In this document: piece by piece, positions 24,735 through 33,242 of the stretch
Position numbering within the stretch: position 1 is the first letter of the stretch
Layout: each line of letters opens with the position of its first letter
DNA from: Clostridia bacterium
Lineage (GTDB): Bacteria > Bacillota > Clostridia > Christensenellales > Borkfalkiaceae
DNA: 42,722 nucleotides
NCBI GenBank assembly: GCA_017886545.1
Contig: JAGHJS010000042.1
Coordinates: 1-42,722 of the forward strand
Direction: 5' to 3'
Notes under the pieces: generated by a model
What the model was told of the DNA's origin: nothing
The model's input: the letters and a program-made list of their open reading frames with translations, nothing else
Database searches by the model: none
Translations under genes and position numbers: made by a program

Positions 24735-26984
24735 TTATTCTGTTGCCCCTGCGGGGATAAACTGCACACTCTCTACATACACGTTCCCGCTCACATTGCA
24801 GTACAGCCTGAACGCATAGCGCAGCGTCGAAGCAGGCACTTCGTATGCGGATATGGTGATCGATCCTTCCGTAGCACCCGCCGTATCGATGTCCTGCCCG
24901 TTGATAACGGAAGCGTAGCCCGCGTCGGTCAGGAACACCCGCCTGAGGGTGCCCGCATCGAAGCGGAAATTGATCCTGATGTCATAGGTCCCCGCAGGGA
25001 TGCCGTCCGCCACCCAGTTCAGATTGAGCTGCGTAGAGCCAGGCGTGAAACGGAAGGCGTAATTGCCGCCGCCGAGATCGACGACCGTACGCGAATTGTT
25101 GGTCGCCGCGCCGTTATCCGTCTGGTTGCACACATAGTTGGAGGAAGGCGCCTGCCCGAGGGCAAAGGTGTCGAAGGTGACGAGGTAGCAGTCCGCCGCC
25201 CTGACAAGCACATACTGCATCGAAGCGTTGCCGAACGAATCCGTGACCGTGACGGTGAATTCGTAGTACGAACCGCTCTCGACCGTTACAGAGCCGCCTT
25301 CAACGGTATGGGCGGCGCCGTTCTTTTTGACGGCGATGCTCTCCTCCGTTTCGCTTTCGTCGCTTATCCCGATCCCCAGCCCTTCCGCGGAGACGGTGAT
25401 CTCTGTTCCCGCCTCGACCGTCTGGTTTACGGTTTTGCCGCCCGTAAAAGAGAGTTCGGGGGCGTATACATCTACGTCGCCGACGGCAAGTTTGACCGTT
25501 TTTGTACCAGAAACGCCGTCTTTTTCGGCAGTGAACGTGACGTCGTAAAAACATTTCGCCGAGGTATCAACGGTATACGGCGGGGAAAGCTCCGTCGTCG
25601 TGCCGCCCGGCTCCGTCTTGCTGACGCTTTGGATCGACGCCTCGACTTCGGTCCCCATAAAATCGGTGAACTTGACGCCGAACAGGTCCGCGCCGAGCGT
25701 GACGTCTGCGCCTACTTCTGCGTTCACGACTTCGCTTTCCGCCGTCGCCGTAAGCGCATCCTCGCAGGTATAGGTGAAGTTATCGAGGTAGAAGGGGTTG
25801 CCGATGGCGCGCACATAAGCGGTGGTATCGATCTTGCCGTTGGTCACGACGCCCGTGACCGAGCCGCGCACGCGGTAGGTCTCCCCTTCGCAGCGCCCCG
25901 TACCGACGATGGTCGTATACTTATTGGGGTCGGTGCCGAAATCGTAATCTTCGTACCCTTCGACGCGCAGATCGAAGGAAACGGTTACTTTTTTCCCGTC
26001 GAGCGCGGCGGCGCTGCCCGATACGACGGGGATGCTGAGCGGAACTTCCCGCGCGGCGGGCACGACTTTCACTTCGGCGTTGTCGTTTGCGCGCACCAGC
26101 GAGACGGTGCCGCTTGTGGCGGTCATCCCGTAGTCATACACGTCTGTATAGCGGTTGAGCGTTTCCGCATAGAGATCGTCGGTCACATACACAGCGTAAG
26201 CGGAAACTTTTTCCTGCCCCGCCGCGGCGGTGCCCTCTATCTCGTACAGAGATTTTGCCTCCGCCGTAATGCTGCTGCCTGCCGCCTCGACCGCCGTACC
26301 GTTTTTGCGGACCGTAAAGGAGAAGGTATATGCCGTATCGGCGGAAAGTTTTTCGCCGAAGAAAGATTTGTCCAGCGCGATGGTCTCCCCTGCGGCGATG
26401 ACGCTGTCCGCCAGCCTGCGCACAGAGAATTCCTGTTTATAATTTGCGGTATTGCCTGCGCCGTCGGCGGCGGTCACGGCGAGCGTATAGGTCCCCTCTT
26501 TTTCGGCGACGAACGCCTCGCCGTCCGAGACCTTTTCCTCCCCGTAATACACGGCGGTGCTGAAATCGGTGACGGCGGCGCCGTGGTTGTCGCGCACCAA
26601 GATCTCAGGCAGCTCGACCGTTTCGCCGGCGAAGTACCCGTCCAGCGAGCCGCGCACGATGACGATGGGCTGCATGGTATCCTCCGCCCTGATCTTCCAG
26701 CCGGCAGAGGCGGCGTCGACCGTCCAGGTGCCCTCTTCGCTCAGATACAGGAGCTCGCTCGAAAGGGTGACGACCTCCCCCGAAGGAGACGTGACCGAAA
26801 GGTCATAGAAGCGCAGCTCCCCCAGATCGGGCAGGGTATACAGGTCGAATGCGGTGCCGTACTCGCCCACGACTTCGGTATATCCGTAACTTTTTTCGCT
26901 GTCGCACGCGGCGCAGAACAGTCCCCCTGCCAGCACGAAACACAGCGCGACGGACAGCGCGCCTTTTTTCAAGAATTTTTTCAT
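24735..26984 (-). CDS. multi-domain lipoprotein with Ig-like domains and the shared C-terminal jelly-roll module
   Basis: 749 aa, unknown function. Lipobox around LFCAAC (Cys27). The middle part holds several Ig-like beta domains, one with TYTLAVTAADGAGN and one with FTYTCEDALTATA after a jelly-roll-like segment. Residues about 599-749 are clearly homologous to the modules of the next gene: FDTFALGQAPSSN, GGGNYAFRFTP, LNLNWVADGIPAGTYDI, INFRFDAG, NGQDIDTA and VYVESVQF. The preceding SGSYYEFTVTVTD..QYVLVRAADCY segment is shared as well. The start at 26984 was chosen because GGAGAGG lies 7 bases upstream; the ATG two codons earlier is only one base from it. Confidence 0.8.
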   Translation of the reverse strand: MKKFLKKGALSVALCFVLAGGLFCAACDSEKSYGYTEVVGEYGTAFDLYTLPDLGELRFYDLSVTSPSGEVVTLSSELLYLSEEGTWTVDAASAGWKIRAEDTMQPIVIVRGSLDGYFAGETVELPEILVRDNHGAAVTDFSTAVYYGEEKVSDGEAFVAEKEGTYTLAVTAADGAGNTANYKQEFSVRRLADSVIAAGETIALDKSFFGEKLSADTAYTFSFTVRKNGTAVEAAGSSITAEAKSLYEIEGTAAAGQEKVSAYAVYVTDDLYAETLNRYTDVYDYGMTATSGTVSLVRANDNAEVKVVPAAREVPLSIPVVSGSAAALDGKKVTVSFDLRVEGYEDYDFGTDPNKYTTIVGTGRCEGETYRVRGSVTGVVTNGKIDTTAYVRAIGNPFYLDNFTYTCEDALTATAESEVVNAEVGADVTLGADLFGVKFTDFMGTEVEASIQSVSKTEPGGTTTELSPPYTVDTSAKCFYDVTFTAEKDGVSGTKTVKLAVGDVDVYAPELSFTGGKTVNQTVEAGTEITVSAEGLGIGISDESETEESIAVKKNGAAHTVEGGSVTVESGSYYEFTVTVTDSFGNASMQYVLVRAADCYLVTFDTFALGQAPSSNYVCNQTDNGAATNNSRTVVDLGGGNYAFRFTPGSTQLNLNWVADGIPAGTYDIRINFRFDAGTLRRVFLTDAGYASVINGQDIDTAGATEGSITISAYEVPASTLRYAFRLYCNVSGNVYVESVQFIPAGATE

Positions 26985-26986
26985 GC

Positions 26987-28156
26987 TCATACCTCTCCGA
27001 ATTCCTGTGCGCTCTTGAAGGAAATGTTATCAAGATACAGGGCGCCGCCCTCGGCGGTATACCCGTCGACATAGATCACGATGGTCATGATATCGAGCTC
27101 CGTACCCGTGACCTGATCGAGCATATCCTGCAGCAAGAGGCGCGTTTCATATGGATCCGACCATGAATTTGCAGGCACGACGGTATTGACGCGGTACACC
27201 TCGTCGATCTTCGTGAACAGCGCGATGCCTACCTGCAGCTCCTGTTCGGAGGCGTTGTATACATCATACGTGAGGTACGTCGTTTCATAATCGAACTCAT
27301 TCCAGCTCACGGACTCCGTGCCGCGCACGGTGCGGAAGCCGACCCCGACGACGTCTGTGCCCGCCTCGTTCGGGAAGAACTCCACCTTCATGGAACCCGT
27401 ACCGTTCAGAATGTAGTGCGGGTCGCGGTTCAGGCTGTAACGGGGGTAGGCAAAGCGGCTGTCCGAAGCCGCCGCGCCCATGTTCGACATGAGCCCGTAC
27501 ACGTCATATTCGTTGGAAAAGGTAAAGGGTGTGGTGCCCGAATAATCAAGCTCCTTCTGATAGACCCGCTCTTCCACCGTGACGGCGACGAAACTGTCCA
27601 AATAAAACACGTACGGCTCTTCCACGTTCGCGGGCTTCCCCTCGAACCAAAGGTCGATGGTCGATACGCTGCTGAGATCATAACTCTCGCGCGAAAGCGG
27701 TATCGTGAAATGATTCCAACCGGGCTCTACGGACCCGTACCACATGTAATTGGAGGTATCGATGGTGAGCATGGTCTGCACGGGGGCTTCATAGGCGCTG
27801 TACAGGTCCAGCTCGAAAGCGACGGTGTCGGTATAGTTGGTCTTCGGCAGGAACGACGTCCCCGTCACAAACGTGAGCGTAAGATCGTCCCCCTTTTCCT
27901 CGCGCACAGGGGTCTCCATCGTCATTTTCGCGCACGCATCGCCGCTTGTTACATACGCGGGATCGTCGCACAGGTCGATCTTGCCCCCGCCGACGTTGTA
28001 ATAGGCGATAGAGAGCAGTTCCCTGTTGTTCTCGAATCCGCACAGCGTTACCTTTTCGACGGTGCTCTCCTCTTCGGAGGTCTCGTCGCATGCGGCAAAA
28101 CCGACCGCGCAGGCAAGCAGCAGGACCGAGGTCAGAATACAGATGATTTTTCGCAT
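26987..28156 (-). CDS. lipoprotein with two tandem jelly-roll-like domains
   Basis: 389 aa, unknown function. Lipobox GFAAC (Cys23). Two similar halves follow: the first (about 30-205) has CGFENNRELLSIAYYN, GDACAKMTM and ends YVFYLDSFVAVTV; the second (about 210-389) has FTFSNEYDVYGL, GTGSMKVEFFPN and ends GGALYLDNISFKS. This pattern is typical of CBM-like sandwiches in which an N-terminal Phe/Glu strand and a C-terminal YLDNI strand pair. The start at 28156 has AAGGAGGGG upstream; 14 additional in-frame codons before it are not supported. It lies 13 bp after the DUF4091 gene. Confidence 0.78.
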   Translation of the reverse strand: MRKIICILTSVLLLACAVGFAACDETSEEESTVEKVTLCGFENNRELLSIAYYNVGGGKIDLCDDPAYVTSGDACAKMTMETPVREEKGDDLTLTFVTGTSFLPKTNYTDTVAFELDLYSAYEAPVQTMLTIDTSNYMWYGSVEPGWNHFTIPLSRESYDLSSVSTIDLWFEGKPANVEEPYVFYLDSFVAVTVEERVYQKELDYSGTTPFTFSNEYDVYGLMSNMGAAASDSRFAYPRYSLNRDPHYILNGTGSMKVEFFPNEAGTDVVGVGFRTVRGTESVSWNEFDYETTYLTYDVYNASEQELQVGIALFTKIDEVYRVNTVVPANSWSDPYETRLLLQDMLDQVTGTELDIMTIVIYVDGYTAEGGALYLDNISFKSAQEFGEV

Positions 28157-28169
28157 TGCCGTCCCCTCC

Positions 28170-30677
28170 TTAAACCTTGTTCTTGATGTAAAACTCATCG
28201 ATATACAGCGTGCGGGAATACACTGCGCCGTCCTCGTCGAGCAGGTTTTCCTTTGCGCTCAGCCCGATCTGCAGGATGTCCGCAAGCCCTGCGCCGTCCG
28301 CGTCGATCTGGGTGAAGTTCCCCACTTTGACCGTCGTCCAGCTCATGGCAGGGAGCGTGACCTCGTCCAGGCTGTAGGTCGAAAAATCATCCAGCGCCAC
28401 GACCTGCACCGTAAAGTCTTCGTCGGATGCGTTGTACACGCAGAAGGTGACGTACTCGATGCCCGTCAGCCCGTCCACATCAAAGTAAACATACGGGTGG
28501 AACGAGCTGTTGTACGATTCGTTGTCAAACAGGTGCCCCGAAAGCTCGGCCTTGAGGCTGGTTTCGCTCAACGCATAGGTACGATCGGTATTGACGGCCA
28601 CCGTGCTTCCGTACGTTGCCGCGACGCTTACGGCGGAAAGGGACGCCTCGTCCGCAAAGCTGTTCCCCTCTTCGGGCTTTTCGCCGAGCGTAAAGGTGAA
28701 CGAGCTGCTGTATCCGCTGCCGGCGACCTTTACGCGCAGGGTGCCGCTTTCCCCGTAGGGTACGCGCGCCGTGATCTTGTTCCCTCCGCCGGCCGATATA
28801 CCCGTATACTCCACACCGTTGATCGTAACCGTATAGCCGGGCTTTACATAGAACGAGCATTCGATGGCGTCCGTGCCCGCCTCGATCTTTTCCACGGCGA
28901 AGCCCGCGTCGCTCTGCGCAAGTTCAATGAACCGTGCGAGCAGTGCGCGCATGTCCGCAAGTCCCTGATAGTTGAGTTTGGACGCGCTCAGACTGAAGAT
29001 CTGGTCGTACATGCTCTCCAGCGAAGTGCGCACGTCCAGTTCGGCGCCGTACACCGCGGAGAGCGCCGCATACTCCTCCTCCAGAAGGCTCATGTAATCG
29101 TAATCGTCGATCCCGTCACGCCGCATCATCAGGCGCAGCGAAGGGAAGGGGCTGTCGGAGCCGTACTGCTTCCCGGGATAGAGCATGTAGCCGTCCCCGT
29201 TGGTCAGGCCGTCATGCGACGCCTGCGTATACAGGTCGTTCAGAAGCCCGTACCCGCGCCCGACGAACTGCCACCACGCGAGGTAGCCCGTCAGGTTCCA
29301 ATACAGATCCCCTTTGATGCCGTAGGCATACTTGGACCAGAAGATGTCCCTGCCCGCAATGGTGTAGTCGTTGATCAGCTGCGACCCGACGACCCCTCTG
29401 TTTGCCGCGGAATAGGAATAGATGGTGTACCCCTGCTCCATCAGGTCCTGATAGAAGGCGATGGAATCGGTGGTGATAAAGTTGCTGTACGAGGGGCAGA
29501 AGGTATCCACGCCGTAGTTGAGCGCAAGGTTCTCGTCGTACGTCGTCGTCATCACATGCGGGATATCGCGGATGGACGCAAAGAACTCCTCGTCGGTGAC
29601 CGTTTCGCTGAACATACGGCCCGAGCCTACCTTGCCCTCTGCTTTCAGCTGTGCGATGACCTTCTCTTCGAGTTCGCCCACTTCGCGCAGCACCTGCTCC
29701 GCCTTCGGATAGCGGGTCGCATACACGGAATCGTGGTTGCATTCGTCGTAGATGGTGTGGATATAATACTTCGCCTTATCGAAGTAATTCTTACCGTCTT
29801 CCAGGCTGATCTCCGCGATCGCATAGATGTAGCGATACATGAGGTCGGTATCGATCTCGAGGTTGCCCTCGATCTTAAAGGGGATAAAGTAAGCGGCAAG
29901 TTTGTCGTAATATTCGCGCACAGCCGCCTTGTAGCCTTCGATGTCCCCGATCTCGACGGGCAGATCGTACCCGCAGATGTTGAAGTCGATGAGGAAATCG
30001 AAGTACGTTTTCCACTTCTCCACCGTGCCGTCCAGTTCGCCGTAAATGAGCCAGTCTTTCCAGATAAGGTAGGACGTTTCGATGGTGGGCGTTTCGGGCA
30101 TTGCGAAGTCGAATACTTCTACCGAAACGGGTACGGCGATCTGCTGCCCGTCAAAGGCAAAGGTGACATAGCCCGCGTATTCCCCTGCCGCCGTATCGTA
30201 CGGGACGAACACGTCCAGCCAGAACCCCTGGTTCTGCCCTGCCCCGATGCTGTTCTCCCCCGCCGCCGTGATATATTCGACGGGGATAAGGCAGTCGGGG
30301 TAATACCCCGCAGGGAAATCATTGGTGCCGTTGATGACGCGCGCATAGATCTGCACATACAGCGTGCAGTTTTCGGCGGAGATCGTGTTCCCGTCCGCGT
30401 CCGTAAGGTCGCTCACCGTTGCGGTGTATGCGCTCACGTCGTTTGACGGATTCACGATGACCTGCGCGCCGTCCGCCTCGCCCTGCGCGGCGCTGATCGA
30501 TAAGCGGCCGTTCCGGAAGGACGCGATGTCCTCGCTGCGCTCGACCGCGAGCGTATTGTATGTCGTTTTGACGGTGATCTCGTTCTCCGCCGTGTTGTCC
30601 GTGCCGCAAGCGGCAACGCTGAAACAGACGGAAACCGCAAGCAACAGCGCCAACAGCGTCCTGCAACAATTCTTCAT
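28170..30677 (-). CDS. DUF4091 / GH123-like lipoprotein glycosidase
   Basis: 835 aa. Lipobox Cys24 (SVAAC). An N-terminal beta-sandwich (about 35-190) leads into a TIM-barrel region; residues 308-316 read HTIYDECNH, with the adjacent acid pair Asp311-Glu312 in the place expected for GH123 and DUF4091 enzymes. The DUF4091 signature follows: GDGYMLYPGK..PFPSLRLMMRRDGIDDYDYM. The C-terminal part holds a small Ig-like domain (about 605-670) and a jelly-roll domain ending RTLYIDEFYIKNKV. Characterised GH123 enzymes are retaining beta-N-acetylgalactosaminidases that use substrate assistance. It is the only clear enzyme among the surface lipoproteins of this operon, so it may make the fragments that are imported. 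Confidence 0.78.
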   Translation of the reverse strand: MKNCCRTLLALLLAVSVCFSVAACGTDNTAENEITVKTTYNTLAVERSEDIASFRNGRLSISAAQGEADGAQVIVNPSNDVSAYTATVSDLTDADGNTISAENCTLYVQIYARVINGTNDFPAGYYPDCLIPVEYITAAGENSIGAGQNQGFWLDVFVPYDTAAGEYAGYVTFAFDGQQIAVPVSVEVFDFAMPETPTIETSYLIWKDWLIYGELDGTVEKWKTYFDFLIDFNICGYDLPVEIGDIEGYKAAVREYYDKLAAYFIPFKIEGNLEIDTDLMYRYIYAIAEISLEDGKNYFDKAKYYIHTIYDECNHDSVYATRYPKAEQVLREVGELEEKVIAQLKAEGKVGSGRMFSETVTDEEFFASIRDIPHVMTTTYDENLALNYGVDTFCPSYSNFITTDSIAFYQDLMEQGYTIYSYSAANRGVVGSQLINDYTIAGRDIFWSKYAYGIKGDLYWNLTGYLAWWQFVGRGYGLLNDLYTQASHDGLTNGDGYMLYPGKQYGSDSPFPSLRLMMRRDGIDDYDYMSLLEEEYAALSAVYGAELDVRTSLESMYDQIFSLSASKLNYQGLADMRALLARFIELAQSDAGFAVEKIEAGTDAIECSFYVKPGYTVTINGVEYTGISAGGGNKITARVPYGESGTLRVKVAGSGYSSSFTFTLGEKPEEGNSFADEASLSAVSVAATYGSTVAVNTDRTYALSETSLKAELSGHLFDNESYNSSFHPYVYFDVDGLTGIEYVTFCVYNASDEDFTVQVVALDDFSTYSLDEVTLPAMSWTTVKVGNFTQIDADGAGLADILQIGLSAKENLLDEDGAVYSRTLYIDEFYIKNKV

Positions 30678-30689
30678 GCTCTCCTCTCC

Positions 30690-32294
30690 TCAGCGAAGTC
30701 CCGCTTTTTTCAACAGATCCGTCCAGCGCGTGCCGGTTTTGTAATAGTTGATGTCTTCCTTCACGACGTCGTCCCCGCTCCAACCCAAAGAATACAGACA
30801 GTGTTCGATGGGAGCGCTGTACACCGCACGCCACGCAAGCAGGTCGTTGCCCAGGGGCAGCTCTGCATGGCGGTAATAGTACGTCGCATTCTTGGCAAGT
30901 TCGTAGCGCGTCTTGGCAAATTCCGAGGTGGAAGCAAACCAGTCGCAGGTGCTGATGTCGTACCCATAGGGCAGCGAAGTATTGCCGTCCATCGCTTCCG
31001 CGTAGATCTCCTGCCCTTTGTCCGAAGCCATCAGCTTCAAAAATGCCTTGGCATATTCGAGGCGGGGGCTCCACGCCGCCGCGCACACGGTATGCAGGTT
31101 CGCATAGGTATCCACCACGCAGCGCGCGTCATACACTTCCTGCAGAACTTCGTCCGCGGTCAGCGTAACGCCGTTCACCTCTTTCGGCGCAAGCACGGGT
31201 TTTGTTGCCGTTTCGCCGTCGAGCAGCGCGTCTGCATAGCTGACCGCCGCCCGCAGCTCATCTTCCGTAATGCCGAGTTTTTCGCCCAGCGCCGAAACGA
31301 TCGGAACGCGCATGAACTGCACGTCGTTATCGGGGAAGCTCTTGCCCATTTCGATGTTCGTCCAGTCGCCGTTCGGCAGCATCGCCGCTTCGCCCGCCAT
31401 GAAATAGGTCTGCATCGCGTCCCATTCGATGCCCGTGCTCTTCGGATAGACGTACGGATCCTTCATGATGGATTCCATTACGTCCATCGCCGCATATCTG
31501 CCGTCCTGCTCAAAGATCAACGGACTGAGCTCCATCCTGTCCGTCGTGACGTTATAGGCCATCCCGGAATAATAATTTTCGATCCCTTCGAGCCCTTCAT
31601 ACTGCGTCCACCATACGTTGTAGAGCGTCTGGTAATACTGCTGCCCCGCCGCATAGATGAAGGAGTATTCGCCCTCGCCCGCAAGCGCATCCAGCAGGTC
31701 CATCCATTCTTCCGTGGTGCGGCAGGGATACGTTTCGCGCCAGTCTGCGCCCAGCGCGCCTGCCACGACCTCGTTGTTGACCAGCAGCCCGTTGATGCCC
31801 TGCGTCCACGGCATGGTATAATATTTCGTTTCGCCCGCCGCATTTTCGTTCTGGAAGGAAGAGAGCAAGCTGTCGTCCAGCTTATCCTCCACGATGATCG
31901 TCTCTTCTTCGGAAGCGGGGTTCGCATAGATGTCCGACAGATCCGCCAGAACGACGTTGGACCCGTCCATCGTTGTTTTGATATACGAACGGAAATCCGT
32001 GCCGCCGAAGAAAAGATCCCATTCACAGTACCCTTCCCCCGCGTCCAGCTTGTTGGTGATGTTGGTATCCACGACCTCCGTTTTGATAACGATGGTGATG
32101 CCGGGATACATTTCCTCCATTTCGTCGGCAAGCGCTTCCAGCCATTCGGTGCCGTATCCTTTTTTCAGGGTGATGATATTCAGACCATAGTCTCCTTCAT
32201 ACGCCGTGTTGGAATTGCAGCCGCTCAGCGGCAACACGAGCGCCGACACACCCAGGACCGCGGCAGTGAGAACTGCCAGCAACCTCTTTTTCAT
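30690..32294 (-). CDS. extracellular solute-binding lipoprotein (family 1) of the 19-kb operon
   Basis: 534 aa. Lipobox PLSGC (Cys26), then a two-lobed binding protein with LNIITLKKGYGTEWLEALADEM-like N-terminal strand, WDLFFGGTDF, YTMPWTQGINGLLVNN and AAMLPNGDW segments typical of sugar-binding family 1. It serves the two permeases encoded just upstream. It is clearly different in sequence from the binding protein of the mannan operon. AAGGAGGA precedes the ATG. Confidence 0.9.
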   Translation of the reverse strand: MKKRLLAVLTAAVLGVSALVLPLSGCNSNTAYEGDYGLNIITLKKGYGTEWLEALADEMEEMYPGITIVIKTEVVDTNITNKLDAGEGYCEWDLFFGGTDFRSYIKTTMDGSNVVLADLSDIYANPASEEETIIVEDKLDDSLLSSFQNENAAGETKYYTMPWTQGINGLLVNNEVVAGALGADWRETYPCRTTEEWMDLLDALAGEGEYSFIYAAGQQYYQTLYNVWWTQYEGLEGIENYYSGMAYNVTTDRMELSPLIFEQDGRYAAMDVMESIMKDPYVYPKSTGIEWDAMQTYFMAGEAAMLPNGDWTNIEMGKSFPDNDVQFMRVPIVSALGEKLGITEDELRAAVSYADALLDGETATKPVLAPKEVNGVTLTADEVLQEVYDARCVVDTYANLHTVCAAAWSPRLEYAKAFLKLMASDKGQEIYAEAMDGNTSLPYGYDISTCDWFASTSEFAKTRYELAKNATYYYRHAELPLGNDLLAWRAVYSAPIEHCLYSLGWSGDDVVKEDINYYKTGTRWTDLLKKAGLR

Positions 32295-32343
32295 TTCTTT
32301 TCCTCCTTATGGTTTTCTTTTAAATTTGAAAAGCGCGCAGCGC

Positions 32344-33231
32344 TCATTCTTTCAGACCGCCCATGGATACGCTGTTCATGATCTTATCCTGCGCAAAGAT
32401 GTAAATAAGCAGTGTGGGGATGCACGTCATGATGATGCCTGCAAAATAGACGGGATAATTGATGTTGAATTTCGACGTTTCCTCGTAGAGGTACAGACCC
32501 GTCGTAATGGTGGGAAAGCTCGGCAGATAGTACAGCGGCATGGTGTAGTCGTTCCACCCCGTGATCAGCATGAGGATGAAAATGGAGCTGATACAGGGGA
32601 TCGCGATCGGGAACATGACGCTGAACATGATCCTGTAATGCCCTGCGCCATCGATCTTTGCCGCTTCCGCATATTCCCAGGAGATCCCGTCAAAAAAGGA
32701 ACGCATGATCAGCAGCAGACTGCCCTGCATGGAGGCGGAGATGACCAGAGGGTACAGCGGGGAATCATACAGCCCCATCTGATGGACCAAACGCATCTGC
32801 GCCGCGCCCGTACCGTAGAGGGGCAGCATCATCGTGGCGATGAGCACGCCGTAGATGATCTTCCTGCCCACGAATTTGTACTTGGAAAACAGGTATGCCG
32901 CACAGGTAACGCAGGCAAGCGAGACCAGCGAACGCCCGAGCGTCATCCAGACGGAGTTGAACAGCATGATAAACAGGTTCGTATCGTTCGCCTGCAGCAG
33001 TTCGAAGGCTTCGATATAATTTGAAAAGAGAAACTCCGACGGGAGCCCGTTCTTGTCAAACATGTATTCGACGGGTCCTTTCAGCGAATTCATGATCGCC
33101 CAAAGCAGGGCATAGATCATGGACGCCGCATACAGCCCGAAGAGAATGAACATCACGATACGCACGGCATTGGTCCGTTTAAAGCGGCTGCGGATGCGCT
33201 GACCGATCGTCTTTTTTCCGATTGCTTCCAT
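32344..33231 (-). CDS. ABC sugar importer permease, MalG type
   Basis: 295 aa, six predicted membrane helices, EAA loop EAAKIDGAGHYRIMFSVMFPI. The C-terminus NSVSMGGLKE is the usual MalG-type ending. The start at 33231 (MEAIGKK) has AAAGGAGGAG upstream; 17 further in-frame codons would overlap the preceding gene. It works with the permease at 33243-34235 and the binding protein at 30690-32294. Confidence 0.92.
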   Translation of the reverse strand: MEAIGKKTIGQRIRSRFKRTNAVRIVMFILFGLYAASMIYALLWAIMNSLKGPVEYMFDKNGLPSEFLFSNYIEAFELLQANDTNLFIMLFNSVWMTLGRSLVSLACVTCAAYLFSKYKFVGRKIIYGVLIATMMLPLYGTGAAQMRLVHQMGLYDSPLYPLVISASMQGSLLLIMRSFFDGISWEYAEAAKIDGAGHYRIMFSVMFPIAIPCISSIFILMLITGWNDYTMPLYYLPSFPTITTGLYLYEETSKFNINYPVYFAGIIMTCIPTLLIYIFAQDKIMNSVSMGGLKE

Positions 33232-33242
33232 AGTCTCCTCCT

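Noticed and set aside
23232..27074. A 1280-codon open frame on the plus strand
   Set aside because: It lies exactly antisense to two lipoprotein genes that have signal peptides, lipoboxes and ribosome binding sites. Its product is Arg/Gly/His-rich without domains; such frames arise from GC-rich codon use.
28026..30446. An 806-codon open frame on the plus strand
   Set aside because: Antisense shadow of the DUF4091 gene; no ribosome binding site, low-complexity basic composition and no recognisable motif.
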